From assembly GCA_963556255.1 (NCBI GenBank), contig OY744611.1, positions 7,639,474-7,703,473 of the forward strand: DNA of 64,000 bases. The letters are read 5' to 3'. The stretch comes from Allolobophora icterica. Lineage: Eukaryota; Annelida; Clitellata; Crassiclitellata; Lumbricidae. The notes beneath the pieces are model-generated. The model did not search any database, had not been told where the DNA came from, and worked only from the letters and a program-made list of their open reading frames with translations. Below are positions 23,640-33,903 of the stretch, one piece after another; within the stretch, counting starts at the first letter, position 1; every line of letters starts with the position of its first letter. A program made the position numbers and the translations under genes.

Positions 23640-23830
23640 GTGGGACTCCCAAAAATGGTCATCAACTTTTTCGGGAGATGAATTCCTAACTTTATTGGGA
23701 AATGAATTCCTAAAAAAAGTCAGAAAGTTTTTTGGAGAGGAGTTCCTAAAAAAAGTCATAAACGTTTTCGGGAGATGTAAAAAAGGTCATCAAAGTTTTT
23801 TCAGAGACGAGTTCCAAAAAAGGTCACGAA
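23640..23830. repeat. Degenerate minisatellite
   Basis: Irregular tandem copies of ggagatgaattcctaaaaaa followed by gtcat(a/c)aa-gtttttt occur four to five times with 30-45 bp spacing. No coding potential. Confidence 0.6.
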
Positions 23831-23874
23831 CCAGACCCATGGCTGATTTTGTCCCAGTAGTCTAAATGGTTCTA

Positions 23875-24969
23875 GGACAAAATGGTAGCGGACAAAGTGG
23901 TACGGACAAACTGGTATGGACAAAATGGTATAAGGAAAAATGGCATTGGACAAAATGGTACGGACAAAATGGAACGGTCTAAATGGTACGAACTAAATGG
24001 TACGGACAAAATGGTATAGATGCAATGAGCTTGCGCTATCTAAAGCGATTAAAATATAGCTAACATTAGAAGCGGGATCAACGATTAAAATGCAAATGAA
24101 ACTAGATCCCGCTTCTAGCTTAATTTACATTTTAATCGCTGATCCGCTTCTAATTTTAGCAATATTTTAGTCGTTGATCCCGCTTCTAGTTTAATTTATA
24201 TTTAATCGTTGATCCCGCTACTAATTTTAGCTATATTTTAATCGTTCATCCCGCTTCTAGTTTAATTTACATTTTAATCGTTCTAGTTTAATTTACATTT
24301 TAATCGTTCTAGTTTAATTAACATTTTAATCGTTCATCCCGCTTCTCGTTTTAGCTATACTGTAATCAATGAACCCGCTTCTAGTTTAATTAACATTTTA
24401 ATCGTTCATCCCGCTTCTAGTTTAATTTACATTTTAATCGTTCATCCAGCTTCTAGTTAATTTACATTTTAATCGTTCATCCCGCTTCTCATTTTAGCTC
24501 TATTTTAATCATTGATCCCGCTCCTAGTTTAATTTACAATTTAATCGTTCATCCCGCTTCTAGTTTAATTTACATTTTAATCGTTCATCCCGCTTCTAGT
24601 TTAATTTACATTTTAATTGTTCATCCCGCTTCTCATTTTAGCTATATTTTAATCATTGATCCCGCTTCTAGTTTAATTTACATTTTAATCGTTCATCCCG
24701 CTTCTCATTTTAGCTATATTTTAATCGCTTTATATTGCGCTAGCTCATTGCATCTATACCATTTTGTCCGTACCATTTTATCCGTACCATTTTGTCCGTA
24801 CCATATTGTCCGCACCAATTTGTCCGTACCATTTTGTCCGTACCATTTTGTCCGTACCATTTTGTTCGTACCATTTTGTCCGTACCATTTTGTCCAAAAC
24901 CATTTTGTCCCTATACCATTTTGTCCATACCATTTTGTCCGTACCATTTTGTCCGCTACCATTTTGTCC
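23875..24969. mobile_element. Foldback-like element with minisatellite arms
   Basis: The left arm (23875-about 24105) consists of tandem 14-16 bp units, GGACAAAATGGTAC. The right arm (about 24700-24969) is its inverted complement, CCGTACCATTTTGT. Both arms share unit-specific variants in the same order, and both lead inward through tagatgcaatgagct-gcgc into gcgattaaaatatagct. The arms could pair over about 230 bp. Terminal inverted repeats built of short tandem repeats define foldback elements. No transposase is present and no clear TSD was found. Confidence 0.65.
24110..24715. repeat. 36-bp satellite in the foldback core
   Basis: Tandem units of about 36 bp, ttcatcccgcttctagttta followed by atttacattttaatcg, are repeated roughly 15 times. 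Two alternating subtypes occur (tagtttaatttacatt and tcattttagctatatt). Confidence 0.85.
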
Positions 24970-25269
24970 GGTCATCGTCTAAATTCCTTAAAATATGCAC
25001 TGGCATACTATGCATACGATGATATGACAAGGAAGATTCTTTAAACCACTGAAAGCTGCGCTGGGGAGTTTAACTTAACTCCCAAGGTTATTTTTGGAAT
25101 GAACTTGAGGTGTTGAAAAATGAATTGGAGGTTAAACCCTCCCAACCCCCAACCCCCGATTATGTGTCACTGATTACCAAACTTCAATTGTCGGATGCGC
25201 CTTGGATGGAGGCCAATAACTGCGATCAGATTATTATTTATTGGTAACCTCTTCAGCCCTAGTGTTTTG

Positions 25270-25685
25270 TAAATGTAATTGGGAAGTTATTAAGCGCTCC
25301 TTCGAGACAACTCATCAGAGGCGCTCCCGGCCCGATGCTTCATAACTAGTGGAAAATAATGCGGTCTTTAAGTGTTTGCGGAAGATAAGAAGAGACGCAG
25401 AGAAGTTCCTGTTGGAAACCAGCAGAGGGAGGTCCAAGAGGCTGGGCCAGCAACTGCGAAGCTGCTGCGCAGTGTCGTGGCAGTTTGGGTCTTGGGGACG
25501 ACCAGGTCTCCATGTTCCGCCTTTCGCAGGGGACGGCGGCCAAGGACGATGGAAATTAGGACATAGGTTCCTTTAAGGAGATCGGAGCACAACCGGTAAA
25601 ACAGTTCCGCACAAAAACCAAGGTTGCTGGAGGCGTGAATGTGGATATGTACGCTGAGAATGAAACCAATCAAACGAGCGGCAAC
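25270..25685 (-). mobile_element. L2-type LINE 3'-end fragment
   Basis: On the minus strand 25500-25550 translates to EHGDLVVPKTQTATTLRSSF and AVAGPASWTSL, the conserved LINE C-terminus. The end near 25290-25330 has GGGAGCGCCTCTGATGAG and AGGAGCGCTTAATAA, the terminal motif of this LINE group. 5'-truncated. Confidence 0.6.
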
Positions 25686-26125
25686 AATTGCAGATATGCG
25701 ATAAAAATGAGCGTTCAGTGAACCCTTGCACTTATAGAATGAGGGATTTTCTTATTACTGAAAACATGCTTACAAATTCATTTAGGCGATACTATTTACA
25801 CTGACGGGACTGTTTATTTGATGTGATGCGCGCCACTCTAGTTGGCAGGATGCTTTATTGCCCGTCCGTGTGGTGGATTTTGAAAGCGGCCAGGAGCGCG
25901 AGGCCCTAGAGGGAATTATAATAGTCCGGAGGTTGGTACGTCAGAGGTACTTAACCTTCATCATCCCCTCATTTGAGGCACTTTGTAATGCCGACGCTAG
26001 TCTGTTTGCTAGTAGTTTGCACAATCCCTGCCATGACATTGTATTAGGCCTACAAGCCCTACATACTATATGATGCCGCCGATTAAGCTCTCATATTAAT
26101 CTTATCTAATCACTTCTAAAACAAC

Positions 26126-27095
26126 GCTACCTTAGTTGTAATGAAATAACAAATTTGTCGAAGAGTAAACAGGAACACGTTACTTATTAACAAATATGGC
26201 TATCTGGATATTACTGATGCATCTGGAAAAACCAACGCACCATTACATGCACTAATCATGGAAATTCCAGTGTAACTTTCCATGATCAGCGAAAGATAAG
26301 CACAAAGCGAAGGCGCAGACAATCCTTTAAGTTCATAGCAATGCATAGACATTCGTGAAAATTATTAGCCTGTCTGGATCAAGGTAAGCATTTAAAAGTT
26401 CTATATAATTGTACATCACTTTTGAATGATATGCATGTACGCTGTGTAACAAACATAAAGAAATAGACTATTGACGTCTTGCATAATATATGCGTGTTAG
26501 CCTTACCCTGTGCAGTGTGCATTCATTTATTCGAATTGGTAAGCATATCACTCGACCTAGGTTAACAGTTACATTGCATTCTACGCCCTGAGCTCCTTGG
26601 TCTTTCTTTACCTCTATTCTACAAGCGCATGACAACAATAATTTTTTCGACCCTAGTTTTCAATCGTTAGGTCGGGGCGCCTCTGATGAATATCTCTTGA
26701 AGCGGCGCTATATAAATCCGTGAATACAATTACAAATTACAATTACATATAATAGTCAGTAGGTATATTGGTCTATGTGATTAATATATCTTAAGTATTA
26801 TTCTTAATGTTTACGTCTCCAGATAAACACTTAGTCACTTTTGTGAGGCGTTCGCATAATGTCTCGTTGCTCAAACGAAGAAAGGCGATCGCGACTAACT
26901 TTCAGTGATTGATATTGTGGGTATCTACCTCACCAGCTTCCGGCTTGGGCGCTACTACAAGCCATTGAAATAAAGCGAAGGTTTTTACCCAAAGATCCCG
27001 TCCTAAAAAACAACCGGAACGCCGGCATCAGGCACAACCACGGTCTAGACGTTTACTCTTCGACAAATTTATTATTTCATTACAACTAAGGTAGC
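26126..27095. mobile_element. TIR element with about 45-bp inverted ends
   Basis: GCTACCTTAGTTGTAATGAA and the following 25 bp at 26126-26170 recur inverted at 27051-27095 with one or two mismatches. The 970-bp enclosed segment contains a LINE tail (26675-26765) and a CCGGAACG motif near 27010. No transposase and no convincing TSD were seen. Confidence 0.6.
26675..26765 (+). mobile_element. L2-type LINE 3' terminus with (ATTACA)n tail
   Basis: The sequence ggcgcctctgatgaatatct, then gcggcgctatataaatc, then repeated aattacaaattacaattaca. Only the terminal motif and tail remain. Confidence 0.6.
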
Positions 27096-27109
27096 CTAGA
27101 ACGTCTGAG

Positions 27110-27250
27110 TTGAGGGAATTGAATTGCGAGCGCCAAAGGCGCGAAGCCCTTAACGATTAGGGGTCAGGCGGAGCGTCGTAAGCTCCCCCAGCGGGGTATG
27201 GGGCAGAACCCCAGAAGCCGACTCAATGTTGAGCATTTGATGTTAAATGG
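27110..27250. repeat. Interspersed repeat with gcgccaaaggcgcg core
   Basis: A gcgagcgccaaaggcgcgaag core is followed by aggggtcaggcggagcgtcg and a tgttgagcatttgatgtt stretch. Partly similar text lies at 36300-36320 (gagcgcctaaggcgcgac) and 36830-36880 (gaggagcgtcgttagg, attgaacattt). Class unknown. Confidence 0.4.
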
Positions 27251-27699
27251 AGTATATTTTGGGCTCTTGTTTACCTCAAAAGTTTCAACGATTATTTCGA
27301 AACAAACCTACCTCAACCATCTCGATCTGTGAAAGAAATTTGACTATATTATATGTGAGGAAACTGAGATTTTAGGTGTTAGACGAACACCGCTCGCAGT
27401 CGCAGCATTAAAAATTGAAATGTCCTTCTAGGCTTCTACTGTGAGCCATAGTCGGATTTAAAAAAGTGAGATGAAGTAAAGTTTTTGAGTGAAAATCTAC
27501 AGCAACAATTGCAACATTCTGCATTGAATTCTTAGAGACTCGAGTTTAGCCTGAACATTTATTTTTGTGTTGTTTGAAGTTCTCAAAAGCTCTGTTAATA
27601 GTTTTAATCTAGGCCTAGTTTCAAATAAATTAAATACAGTAATAATAATAATACAGTAATTTTTTTTCATTGTTATGCAGTACCAGAGTGGCTTAGTTT

Positions 27700-28560
27700 T
27701 TATATGGTGTGCAGATATAACAATAAAAACTAGGAAGTAAAAACCGTTTTCGCACTTACTTTCGATGATCCAGCAAAGTTTAACTTTGCGTCAACTCTTT
27801 TTGGGTCTTTTGGGCCCGCTTGACCTAATGAATCGTCAATAAAAATTACTTGTCTATCTACAGTGTAAAATAATAAGCTGAGCAGGCTGAGCTCCTAATA
27901 ATCAGCGAGAAAATTGTAGGAAGTAACGAAAATGCGCTCTAGATGTTAGAAATTTTTTAAAGAAAGAACCGGTACGGCATTCCGGTCGTCCAAAAAGAAC
28001 CGGAACGTCGTTCTGGTCCCAACCGATCCCTGGTTTAACGCTCCTTCTGAAATCTGGATCTGCCCTCACGAAGGGTTGTCTAAGAAATTGGGTTGTCTGT
28101 TCTTTCCGGTTTCTTCATCTTCTGTCTCAGACTTTCGCTCCTCGTGAGCACAGGAGCTTCAGCGCTGAGACATCGAGCACTGTCTTCTCTTCCTGCTACG
28201 ATCTTTAACGGGTGCCGATAGTGGTAAGACGGCGCGGACGCATTGTCGGCAACTATCAGGGCTGGATAGTTTGCGTTCGATTCATTACTGACGGATTTAG
28301 TTTCCGACCTCCAGGCGCTGCGAAACCTACGACATGTGGGCAGACAAACCGCTAACCATTGATGCCCGGCGATTACTTAATGAGGTATGTCTCTCAGACA
28401 GAACATCCGTAACTATGTCCTAACATTCGATCGAAGATGGGAGTGATTTGGGCCAGAGCATTTGATTCTTTTAAGTCACCTCCTCTGACTAACTCCATGT
28501 CTATAATTGCTTGCTCTACGGTTTTAATAGAACTCTGCGACATCAACCAACATAATATCC
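27700..28560. other. Unassigned, with CCGGAACG motifs and one hAT-like end
   Basis: The motif gaaccgg(t/a)acg-cattccggtcgtcc at 27967-28012 ends at about 28031 with ccgatccctg. Its reverse CAGGGATCGGTTGGGACC resembles a hAT end, but no partner was found. No gene recognised. Confidence 0.35.
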
Positions 28561-29487
28561 GATGTCCCGCAGTGGCGTACCGAGCTGAAATGCCGCCCGG
28601 GGCGAGGTCCCAAAATGCCGCCTCTGGCCACTTAATTTTCTAGATGCCATTTTCTCTAAGATATTGCATAACAATCATATTACATATTCAATTTTAGTTT
28701 ATGCAGTTTACAGCCTTTCTGGATTTTTCACTTTTTACTGTATTTATTACTGAAATTTATTTTATTACATAATTAAAAACATTTGATTGCATGACTTGCG
28801 ATGTGTACAGTAGGCCTACAGTAGGACATACATGATACATATTATATTGTGTTATAATTGCCTTAATTTCATAATTTCGTGGAAGCAGCGTAATGATTGT
28901 GTCCGCTACGAAAAAGGCAAAATACGGCGCTGCATCATAAAAAGATTATTAATGACCGTTATTCTGCTATACAGTAACGGTGTATTATTATTATTAATTA
29001 ATTATTTAATTAATTAATTAATTAATTAAATTTGTAACGCGCGCATGGTCACACCGAAATGTGAATCTGAGACGCGGGTAAACACGGCTTACTGTGCGCA
29101 GTAGAAGTTTAGGGCTTAAGTTTTAATAACAATCATATTAAACAATGTATTTTATTTACTGGATAATAATATAATATTCTCATATTTTAGTAAACATTGC
29201 CACACAACTGCAGTCTGCAGCATCAATGCAAAAACGCCAGAGGAAAAAATTAAGAGCGAGTAACCGAGATTCTAAAATAACTGAATAGGCCTACTATATT
29301 AAAGTTTGTTGAAAGAATAGGTAGTCATTTCAAATAACAAAATAATGCAGTCAATTTGTGTCAAAGCCAGAAAATTTTAACATTAATTTTTAAAAGGAGG
29401 TCTAAACAAGTGGTGAATTGCTTTGGTGGCGATATTGATAGTTAGTGATTAAATTTTATTCTAAGTCATTAATTCGTCTAGATACCT

Positions 29488-29590
29488 ATAATATGATAGA
29501 GATGTATATATATAGCCTATATATATATATACATATATACATATATATATATACATATATATATACATTTATATATATATATATATATAT
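29488..29590. repeat. (AT)n microsatellite, left part
   Basis: Imperfect tatata/catata repeats directly before the LTR element. The tract resumes at 32899, so the LTR element was inserted into it. Confidence 0.9.
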
Positions 29591-30041
29591 TGTTAGGGTC
29601 TCACGACTGATTCTTGACTAGTCCTAGGATGGGCAAGAGTCATGCTTGACTAGTTTCTTTGGCTGAGCAGAGACATCTACCGGGGAAAGATCTCCCATAT
29701 AAGGACAGCGAATAGGGTGTGGGGGCGAAGTCTCTGATGATACTGCCGACGGGCTGTAGTCTTGTCCGAGTACTTCCTGTGCATGGTAGTTAAGCTACTT
29801 TCGTGAAGCATTACACGTTTGGTGTTTGACGTACGTTCTAGGTGTGTTATTTTCTGGTCGACAGCTTGTCGCTGCATTGAAGACCAGGGTTTTTGGCGTT
29901 CTTTCGTTGTGAAGAGCGAACCGTTTTCCACCGTCATTCTACGGTTGGGTAATGTATAGTTATTTTGTTTGGAGAATTACAGTATACCTGTTAAAACTAG
30001 ACACGAGTTGTTGGAGCTTGTATTAGGATGAATTCGTAACA
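29591..30041 (+). repeat. 5' LTR
   Basis: Starts TGTTAGGG and ends CGTAACA. Contains the pair agtcaagaatcagtcgtgag / gactagtc-aagagtcatg around 29610-29660. An antisense frame of 86 codons in it is partly kept in the other LTR but is probably incidental. Confidence 0.88.
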
Positions 30042-30210
30042 TATGAGGGCTCGCGGGATTTTTCTCGGTCTCATATTTCTCTTTGAATACGAAGTGTGTG
30101 TCGCAACATATGAGGGCTCGCGGGATTTTTTCTCGCTCTCATTTTTCTCTTTGAATACGAAGTGTGTGTCGTAACATATGAGGGCTCGCGGGATTTTTTT
30201 TTCGCTCTCA
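30038..30210 (+). repeat. Three 67-bp leader repeats spanning the LTR junction
   Basis: Each unit contains cg(c/t)aacatatgagggctcg, then cgggatttt, then ctttgaatacgaagtgtgtg. The LTR end (cgtaaca) and the putative primer-binding region right after it are therefore repeated. TGAGGGCTCGCGGGATT partly resembles the proline-tRNA primer site of some retroelements. This reading is tentative. Confidence 0.65.
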
Positions 30211-30427
30211 TTCTTCTCTGTGAAATTTAATTTTGAGCGTGTAGTTTAAAGTATGGAATTGTGATAGTCGGCTTTGAAAGTTTTATAGTCCGTATTGAAA
30301 TTTTGAAAGTGCGGAAAGTTGAATTTGATACTCCGTTTTGGAATTTTGAAGGTTGAATTTTGAAATTTTCGATAATTTTTGTCCTAAATTCTTGCTTTGA
30401 AATTGTGGAATTGCGTAAGGTTTGAAA

Positions 30428-31357
30428 ATGGCTAAGTCGTTGAAGGATAGTCCGATAACTTTACAAGATATTTGGAAAATATCATCTGCAGAGGTTAAGC
30501 AGAAGTTGGGTAGCTTAGGCTACGAAACCAAGGGTTTATGTCCGGTGGAGCATTTGCATTTGTTGGTTGACGTAGTGAAGCAATTCGAAAAACAGGAAAA
30601 GTTTAAAACACAGACAGAGGAGTGTGTTTGTGTTTTGGCGCCTGTCGTTGAACTGGTTGAGACGCAAGAGACAGTTGAAAATGTAGGGAGTGTCTGTGAA
30701 CTGTTAAGTGGAGGCTTACGTGATTCTGTTGAGACTCGAGACGATAAACTAATTCAGGGTGTGTCACTAAATATATCTGATAGTTCGTACACTGAGTCTG
30801 TGGGAATTCATGACTGTGACGATACGCGACTGAACGAAGTGATTTATGAAGGTGATTTATCGAGTCTGTTCACTGAAACGGAGGAGGTTAACGTGTGCAG
30901 GTATTCTGGCTGTGTTGAATTTATAAATGTGTTTTCTAATACTCCTGAATTCTTTCGTGAGCCAAAGGCAAACACTTCGGATGTTGGTGAAGGTGTGTCG
31001 TCGGTCAAGTTCGCTCGGTTGGTTGACAACGACGACGACGACGACAACGAGGATGATGTTGCGCCATTAGATGAGTATGTTTTGACAACTTTATTTGCGA
31101 GTGATGAGTCGAGTGAGATATTGGTCGATGAACTGAATGACTGTGAATGGTTCAAAGGTATTTTGTATGAGTCTCTTGATGGTATTTCGAAAGATATAGG
31201 TGTTGACTCGACTGTGCACAGTAATGATAGTTTCGTTCATAGTTTGAAGGAGGTGAATGAGAATGTGTTTATGCTTCATGGCTGTGTTCCGAATAGACGG
31301 AGTTTGACAGTACCTTTGCATCCGAATGATTTAATTGCGAATGTACGACTGATGTAA
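30428..31357 (+). CDS. Unknown acidic protein of the LTR element (ORF1)
   Basis: An uninterrupted frame of 309 codons starts at ATG 30428 (tttgaaaATGgct), the first methionine in the frame, and stops at TAA 31355-31357. The N-terminus (SSAEVKQKLGSLGYETKGL) is helical and slightly reminiscent of a SAP-like motif. The rest is acidic, with DNDDDDDNEDD near residue 205, and has no zinc knuckle. By position it corresponds to gag, but sequence does not prove this. The intact frame in a decayed neighbourhood suggests a young or selected protein. The next frame starts within its stop (TAATG), a layout that permits termination-reinitiation. Confidence 0.5.
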   Translation: MAKSLKDSPITLQDIWKISSAEVKQKLGSLGYETKGLCPVEHLHLLVDVVKQFEKQEKFKTQTEECVCVLAPVVELVETQETVENVGSVCELLSGGLRDSVETRDDKLIQGVSLNISDSSYTESVGIHDCDDTRLNEVIYEGDLSSLFTETEEVNVCRYSGCVEFINVFSNTPEFFREPKANTSDVGEGVSSVKFARLVDNDDDDDNEDDVAPLDEYVLTTLFASDESSEILVDELNDCEWFKGILYESLDGISKDIGVDSTVHSNDSFVHSLKEVNENVFMLHGCVPNRRSLTVPLHPNDLIANVRLM

Positions 31358-32235
31358 TGAATTGGAGCTTTAAAGGAAAGACTTTGCCTGTAGTTGATAC
31401 TTCTGTTTCACAAAATGTTGTGTTGTGTCCAGATTTGCATGTGACTAGAGAGTTTTGTTTTACGAGCGAGTGCTTTGAGCTTTCGGTAACTTTGAGTTGT
31501 GGTACTCTTATGTTAGTGAATGACTCGCTTCATGCGAATTGGCTTTGTTGTTGCCTTTCTTTTCGTTGGACGGTGTTCCATGGCATTGACATATCGAGTG
31601 CCGTGTTGTCTGTTTGTCAATGGTTTGCAGTTTATATGCATCATCAATACTTGTGCTCTGCATTTCGAGTGTTTGGGAAGCAAGGTGTTTTGTGCGTTGA
31701 TGCGCTTGATTGTTCAGAACCAGTGACTGATTCTCTTGTGAACCGTTGTACTGATTCTAATGCTGTTGCAAGAGTTTATTTACAGAGATGTTCTATTTTG
31801 GATCGTGTTGGTGGATGTCGACGGAGTGAGCGACTGCGAATGTCGAAGCGATCTTCTGTTTCTTCGACCAAGTTCGTGGCAATGTTGGTCCTGCTGACGA
31901 CACTATGCGGCTACGTTGGTTATACTTCACTGTCGGAAGCTATGCGCTCCGATGGTATTGCTTCGACCGTGCTACACGCTGGCGAGTGTTTGCACTTTTT
32001 CTACGCGTCGCGACCATGGAATGTTGTGGTAACTTCGGACTACGCTTCTCGACGGTTGCTTGGACCGTTGGTCTCTTCACTTGCCTATGACGGTGTTGGA
32101 CAATCGCGTTCTATTCTAGGAATTGGACTTTGCTCGTCGAAGGAAATTTCTTCACGTCGCTCAGGATCTTTGGAGTCAGTCTTCGAGTTTTTCGGTGTTT
32201 CTTCTGGAGAGACAATTACCTTCCGGATTTGCTGA
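31357..32235 (+). CDS. Unknown protein of the LTR element (ORF2)
   Basis: A frame of 292 codons whose ATG shares the A of the ORF1 stop. It is rich in Cys, Ser and Val. It contains GGCRRSERLRMSKRSSVSS near residue 155, followed by a hydrophobic stretch FVAMLVLLTTLCGYVGY that could cross a membrane. No RT, integrase, protease or envelope hallmark was recognised. It may be a real second product, or a chance frame left by deletion of pol. Confidence 0.35.
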   Translation: MNWSFKGKTLPVVDTSVSQNVVLCPDLHVTREFCFTSECFELSVTLSCGTLMLVNDSLHANWLCCCLSFRWTVFHGIDISSAVLSVCQWFAVYMHHQYLCSAFRVFGKQGVLCVDALDCSEPVTDSLVNRCTDSNAVARVYLQRCSILDRVGGCRRSERLRMSKRSSVSSTKFVAMLVLLTTLCGYVGYTSLSEAMRSDGIASTVLHAGECLHFFYASRPWNVVVTSDYASRRLLGPLVSSLAYDGVGQSRSILGIGLCSSKEISSRRSGSLESVFEFFGVSSGETITFRIC

Positions 32236-32448
32236 GTCGACCGTGGATGGTTACCACTGGGTAGTCATGTTTAGGGTTGACGTACATGAACGTCTAGTGT
32301 GTATAATCTAATGATTTTGTTTGGGTTAAATGATTTATTGTATAGGTTATGTTTTGATTGTGATATTTGTTTTATTGTGCATGTTGATTTTAAGGTAGTT
32401 AAATCAGAAACCCTTCTGGTTTCTGCCTTGCTTGGACGTCCCGGGGTA

Positions 32449-32898
32449 TGTTAGGGTCTCACGACTGATTCTTGACTAGTCCTAGGATGGGCAAGAGTCA
32501 TGCTTGACTAGTTTCTTTGGCTGAGTAGAGACATCTACCGGAGAAAGATCTCCCATATAAGGACAGAGAATAGGGTGTGGGGCGAAGTCTCTGATGATAC
32601 TGCCGACGGGCTGTAGTCTTGTCCGAGTACTTCCTGTGCATGGTAGTTAAGCTACTTTCGTGAAGCATTACACGTTTGGTGTTTGACGTACGTTCTACGT
32701 GTGTTCGTTTCTGGTCGACAGCTTGTCGCTGCATTGAAGACCAGGGTTTTTGGCGTTCTTTCGTTGTGAAGAGCGAACCGTTTTCCACCGTCATTCTACG
32801 GTTGGGTAATGTATAGTTATTTTGTTTGGAGAATTACAGTATACCTGTTAAAACTAGACACGAGTTGTTGGAGCTTGTATTAGGATGAACTCGTAACA
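32449..32898 (+). repeat. 3' LTR
   Basis: Partner of 29591-30041. Differences include gctgag(c/t)agag, ccgg(g/a)gaaag, tgtggggg/tgtgggg and gaa(t/c)tcg. Confidence 0.88.
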
Positions 32899-33075
32899 AT
32901 ATATATATATAATTATATATATATATATATAATTATATATATATATAATTATATATATATACCCTATATATATATACCCTATATATATATACCCTATATA
33001 TATACCCTATATATATACCCTATATATATATATATACCCTATATATATACCCTATATATACCCTATATATATATG
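32899..33075. repeat. (AT)n and (CCCTATATATATA)n microsatellite
   Basis: Continues the AT tract interrupted by the LTR element, then changes to taccctatatatata units repeated about ten times. Confidence 0.92.
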
Positions 33076-33376
33076 TACACTTATGCAGTTTACTAGATAA
33101 TGCGATTCCGCTTCCTTTACTGCAATTCTGTTTAGTGTTAGCCTATAATGGAGAACTTGGAGAGTGTTGCCACCCCTAACGATCAACGGAAGCCAAGCTG
33201 ACTTGACAAAAGTGACGGTTTCTTTCTTTCCTTCTTTTTCTTTCTTTCTTTCTCACCTACTTTTCTTTTTTTCAAAAATTCACTCTCTATTTTTCGTTTA
33301 CCCTATTTTGCCGCCCCTGGAAAAGTGCCGCCCGGGGCGACTCGACCCCTCTGCCCCCCGTTTCGGTACGCCATTG

Positions 33377-33890
33377 ATGTCCCGTCTGTTATTCCGTCGC
33401 GTAACTTCGACTATGGGCTTACTATGGCCAACCGAAGGTCGCCTCATACACGGGGACCCCCCTCCCTCCATGCCTGACGCCAGCCAACGGCTAGCGTCAG
33501 TGAGGGAGGAATGGATCTGGCTCCCCACTCATATCACGAAGTCACAACAACACCAGTCAACCGCCTGAATTGCGCCCGCTTTCTCTATGATCACTCAACT
33601 CTCTCTCTCTCTCTCTCTTTCTCTTTCTGCCTCTGTATCTAGCTCTCTATCTTTCTGGCTCTGTCTCTGTCTCTCTCTGTGTCCCTCTCTCTATCTGTCC
33701 CGTCTGTTATTCCGTCTGTCGCGTAACTTCGACTGTGGGCCTATTCTGGCCAATCCAAGGTCGCCTCATACACGGGGACCCTCCCTCCCTCCATGCCTGA
33801 CGCCAGCCAACGGCTAGCGTCTGTGAGGGAAAAATCCTTCCTCCCTCAATCACTGACGCTGACTCGCCACCCATATCATAAAGTCACAAC
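33377..33890. repeat. Tandemly duplicated unit of about 316 bp (one full and one partial copy)
   Basis: cccgtctgttattccgtc begins unit 1 at 33381 and unit 2 at 33698. Both contain ggtcgcctcatacacgggga, ccctccctccatgcctgacg, ccagccaacggctagcgtc and end in aagtcacaac. Unit 1 has a CT-rich stretch (33596-33696) after ctttctctatgatcactcaa. Unit 2 is interrupted at 33890 by the 10.1-kb element and resumes at 44020 with the same ctttctctatgatc text. Confidence 0.85.
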
Positions 33891-33903
33891 CAGTAGTGTA
33901 GAC

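Larger units (their letters stand above)
29591..32898 (+). mobile_element. LTR retrotransposon lacking polymerase (non-autonomous)
   Basis: Two direct repeats of 451 bp (29591-30041) and 450 bp (32449-32898) start TGTTAGGGTC and end CGTAACA. They differ at roughly 2 percent of positions. The internal part has a leader with three 67-bp repeats, two consecutive open frames and a purine/G-rich ggacgtcccgggg before the 3' LTR. No protease, RT, RNase H or integrase motif was found. It sits inside an (AT)n tract, so its TSD cannot be resolved. Confidence 0.85.
28570..33376. mobile_element. hAT-like element containing an LTR element (4807 bp)
   Basis: The left end is CAGTGGCGTACCGAGC and the right end, reversed, CAATGGCGTACCGAAAC. 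Both are followed within 60 bp by GCCGCCCGGGGCGA. The 8-bp duplication atgtcccg occupies 28562-28569 and 33377-33384. No transposase was recognised. The inner region holds an AT microsatellite and, inserted in it, the LTR element 29591-32898. Confidence 0.88.

Noticed and set aside
23880..24970. CRISPR-like array
   Set aside because: Units are contiguous tandem repeats without unique spacers, and the sequence is animal.
24714..25044. Frames with repeated GQNGTDKMVRTKWY or FVRTILSVPFC units
   Set aside because: These are translations of the minisatellite arm of the foldback element. Periodicity comes from the DNA repeat.
29677..29937. Antisense frame in the LTRs, present in both copies
   Set aside because: The two versions differ by frameshift at their C-termini, and LTR identity alone explains the similarity.
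31357..32235. ORF2 of the LTR element as an envelope gene
   Set aside because: One hydrophobic stretch is not enough. No signal peptide, cleavage site or fusion motif was recognised.
33596..33700. CT-rich tract as a regulatory element
   Set aside because: It is a simple repeat in a duplicated unit, with no gene beside it.
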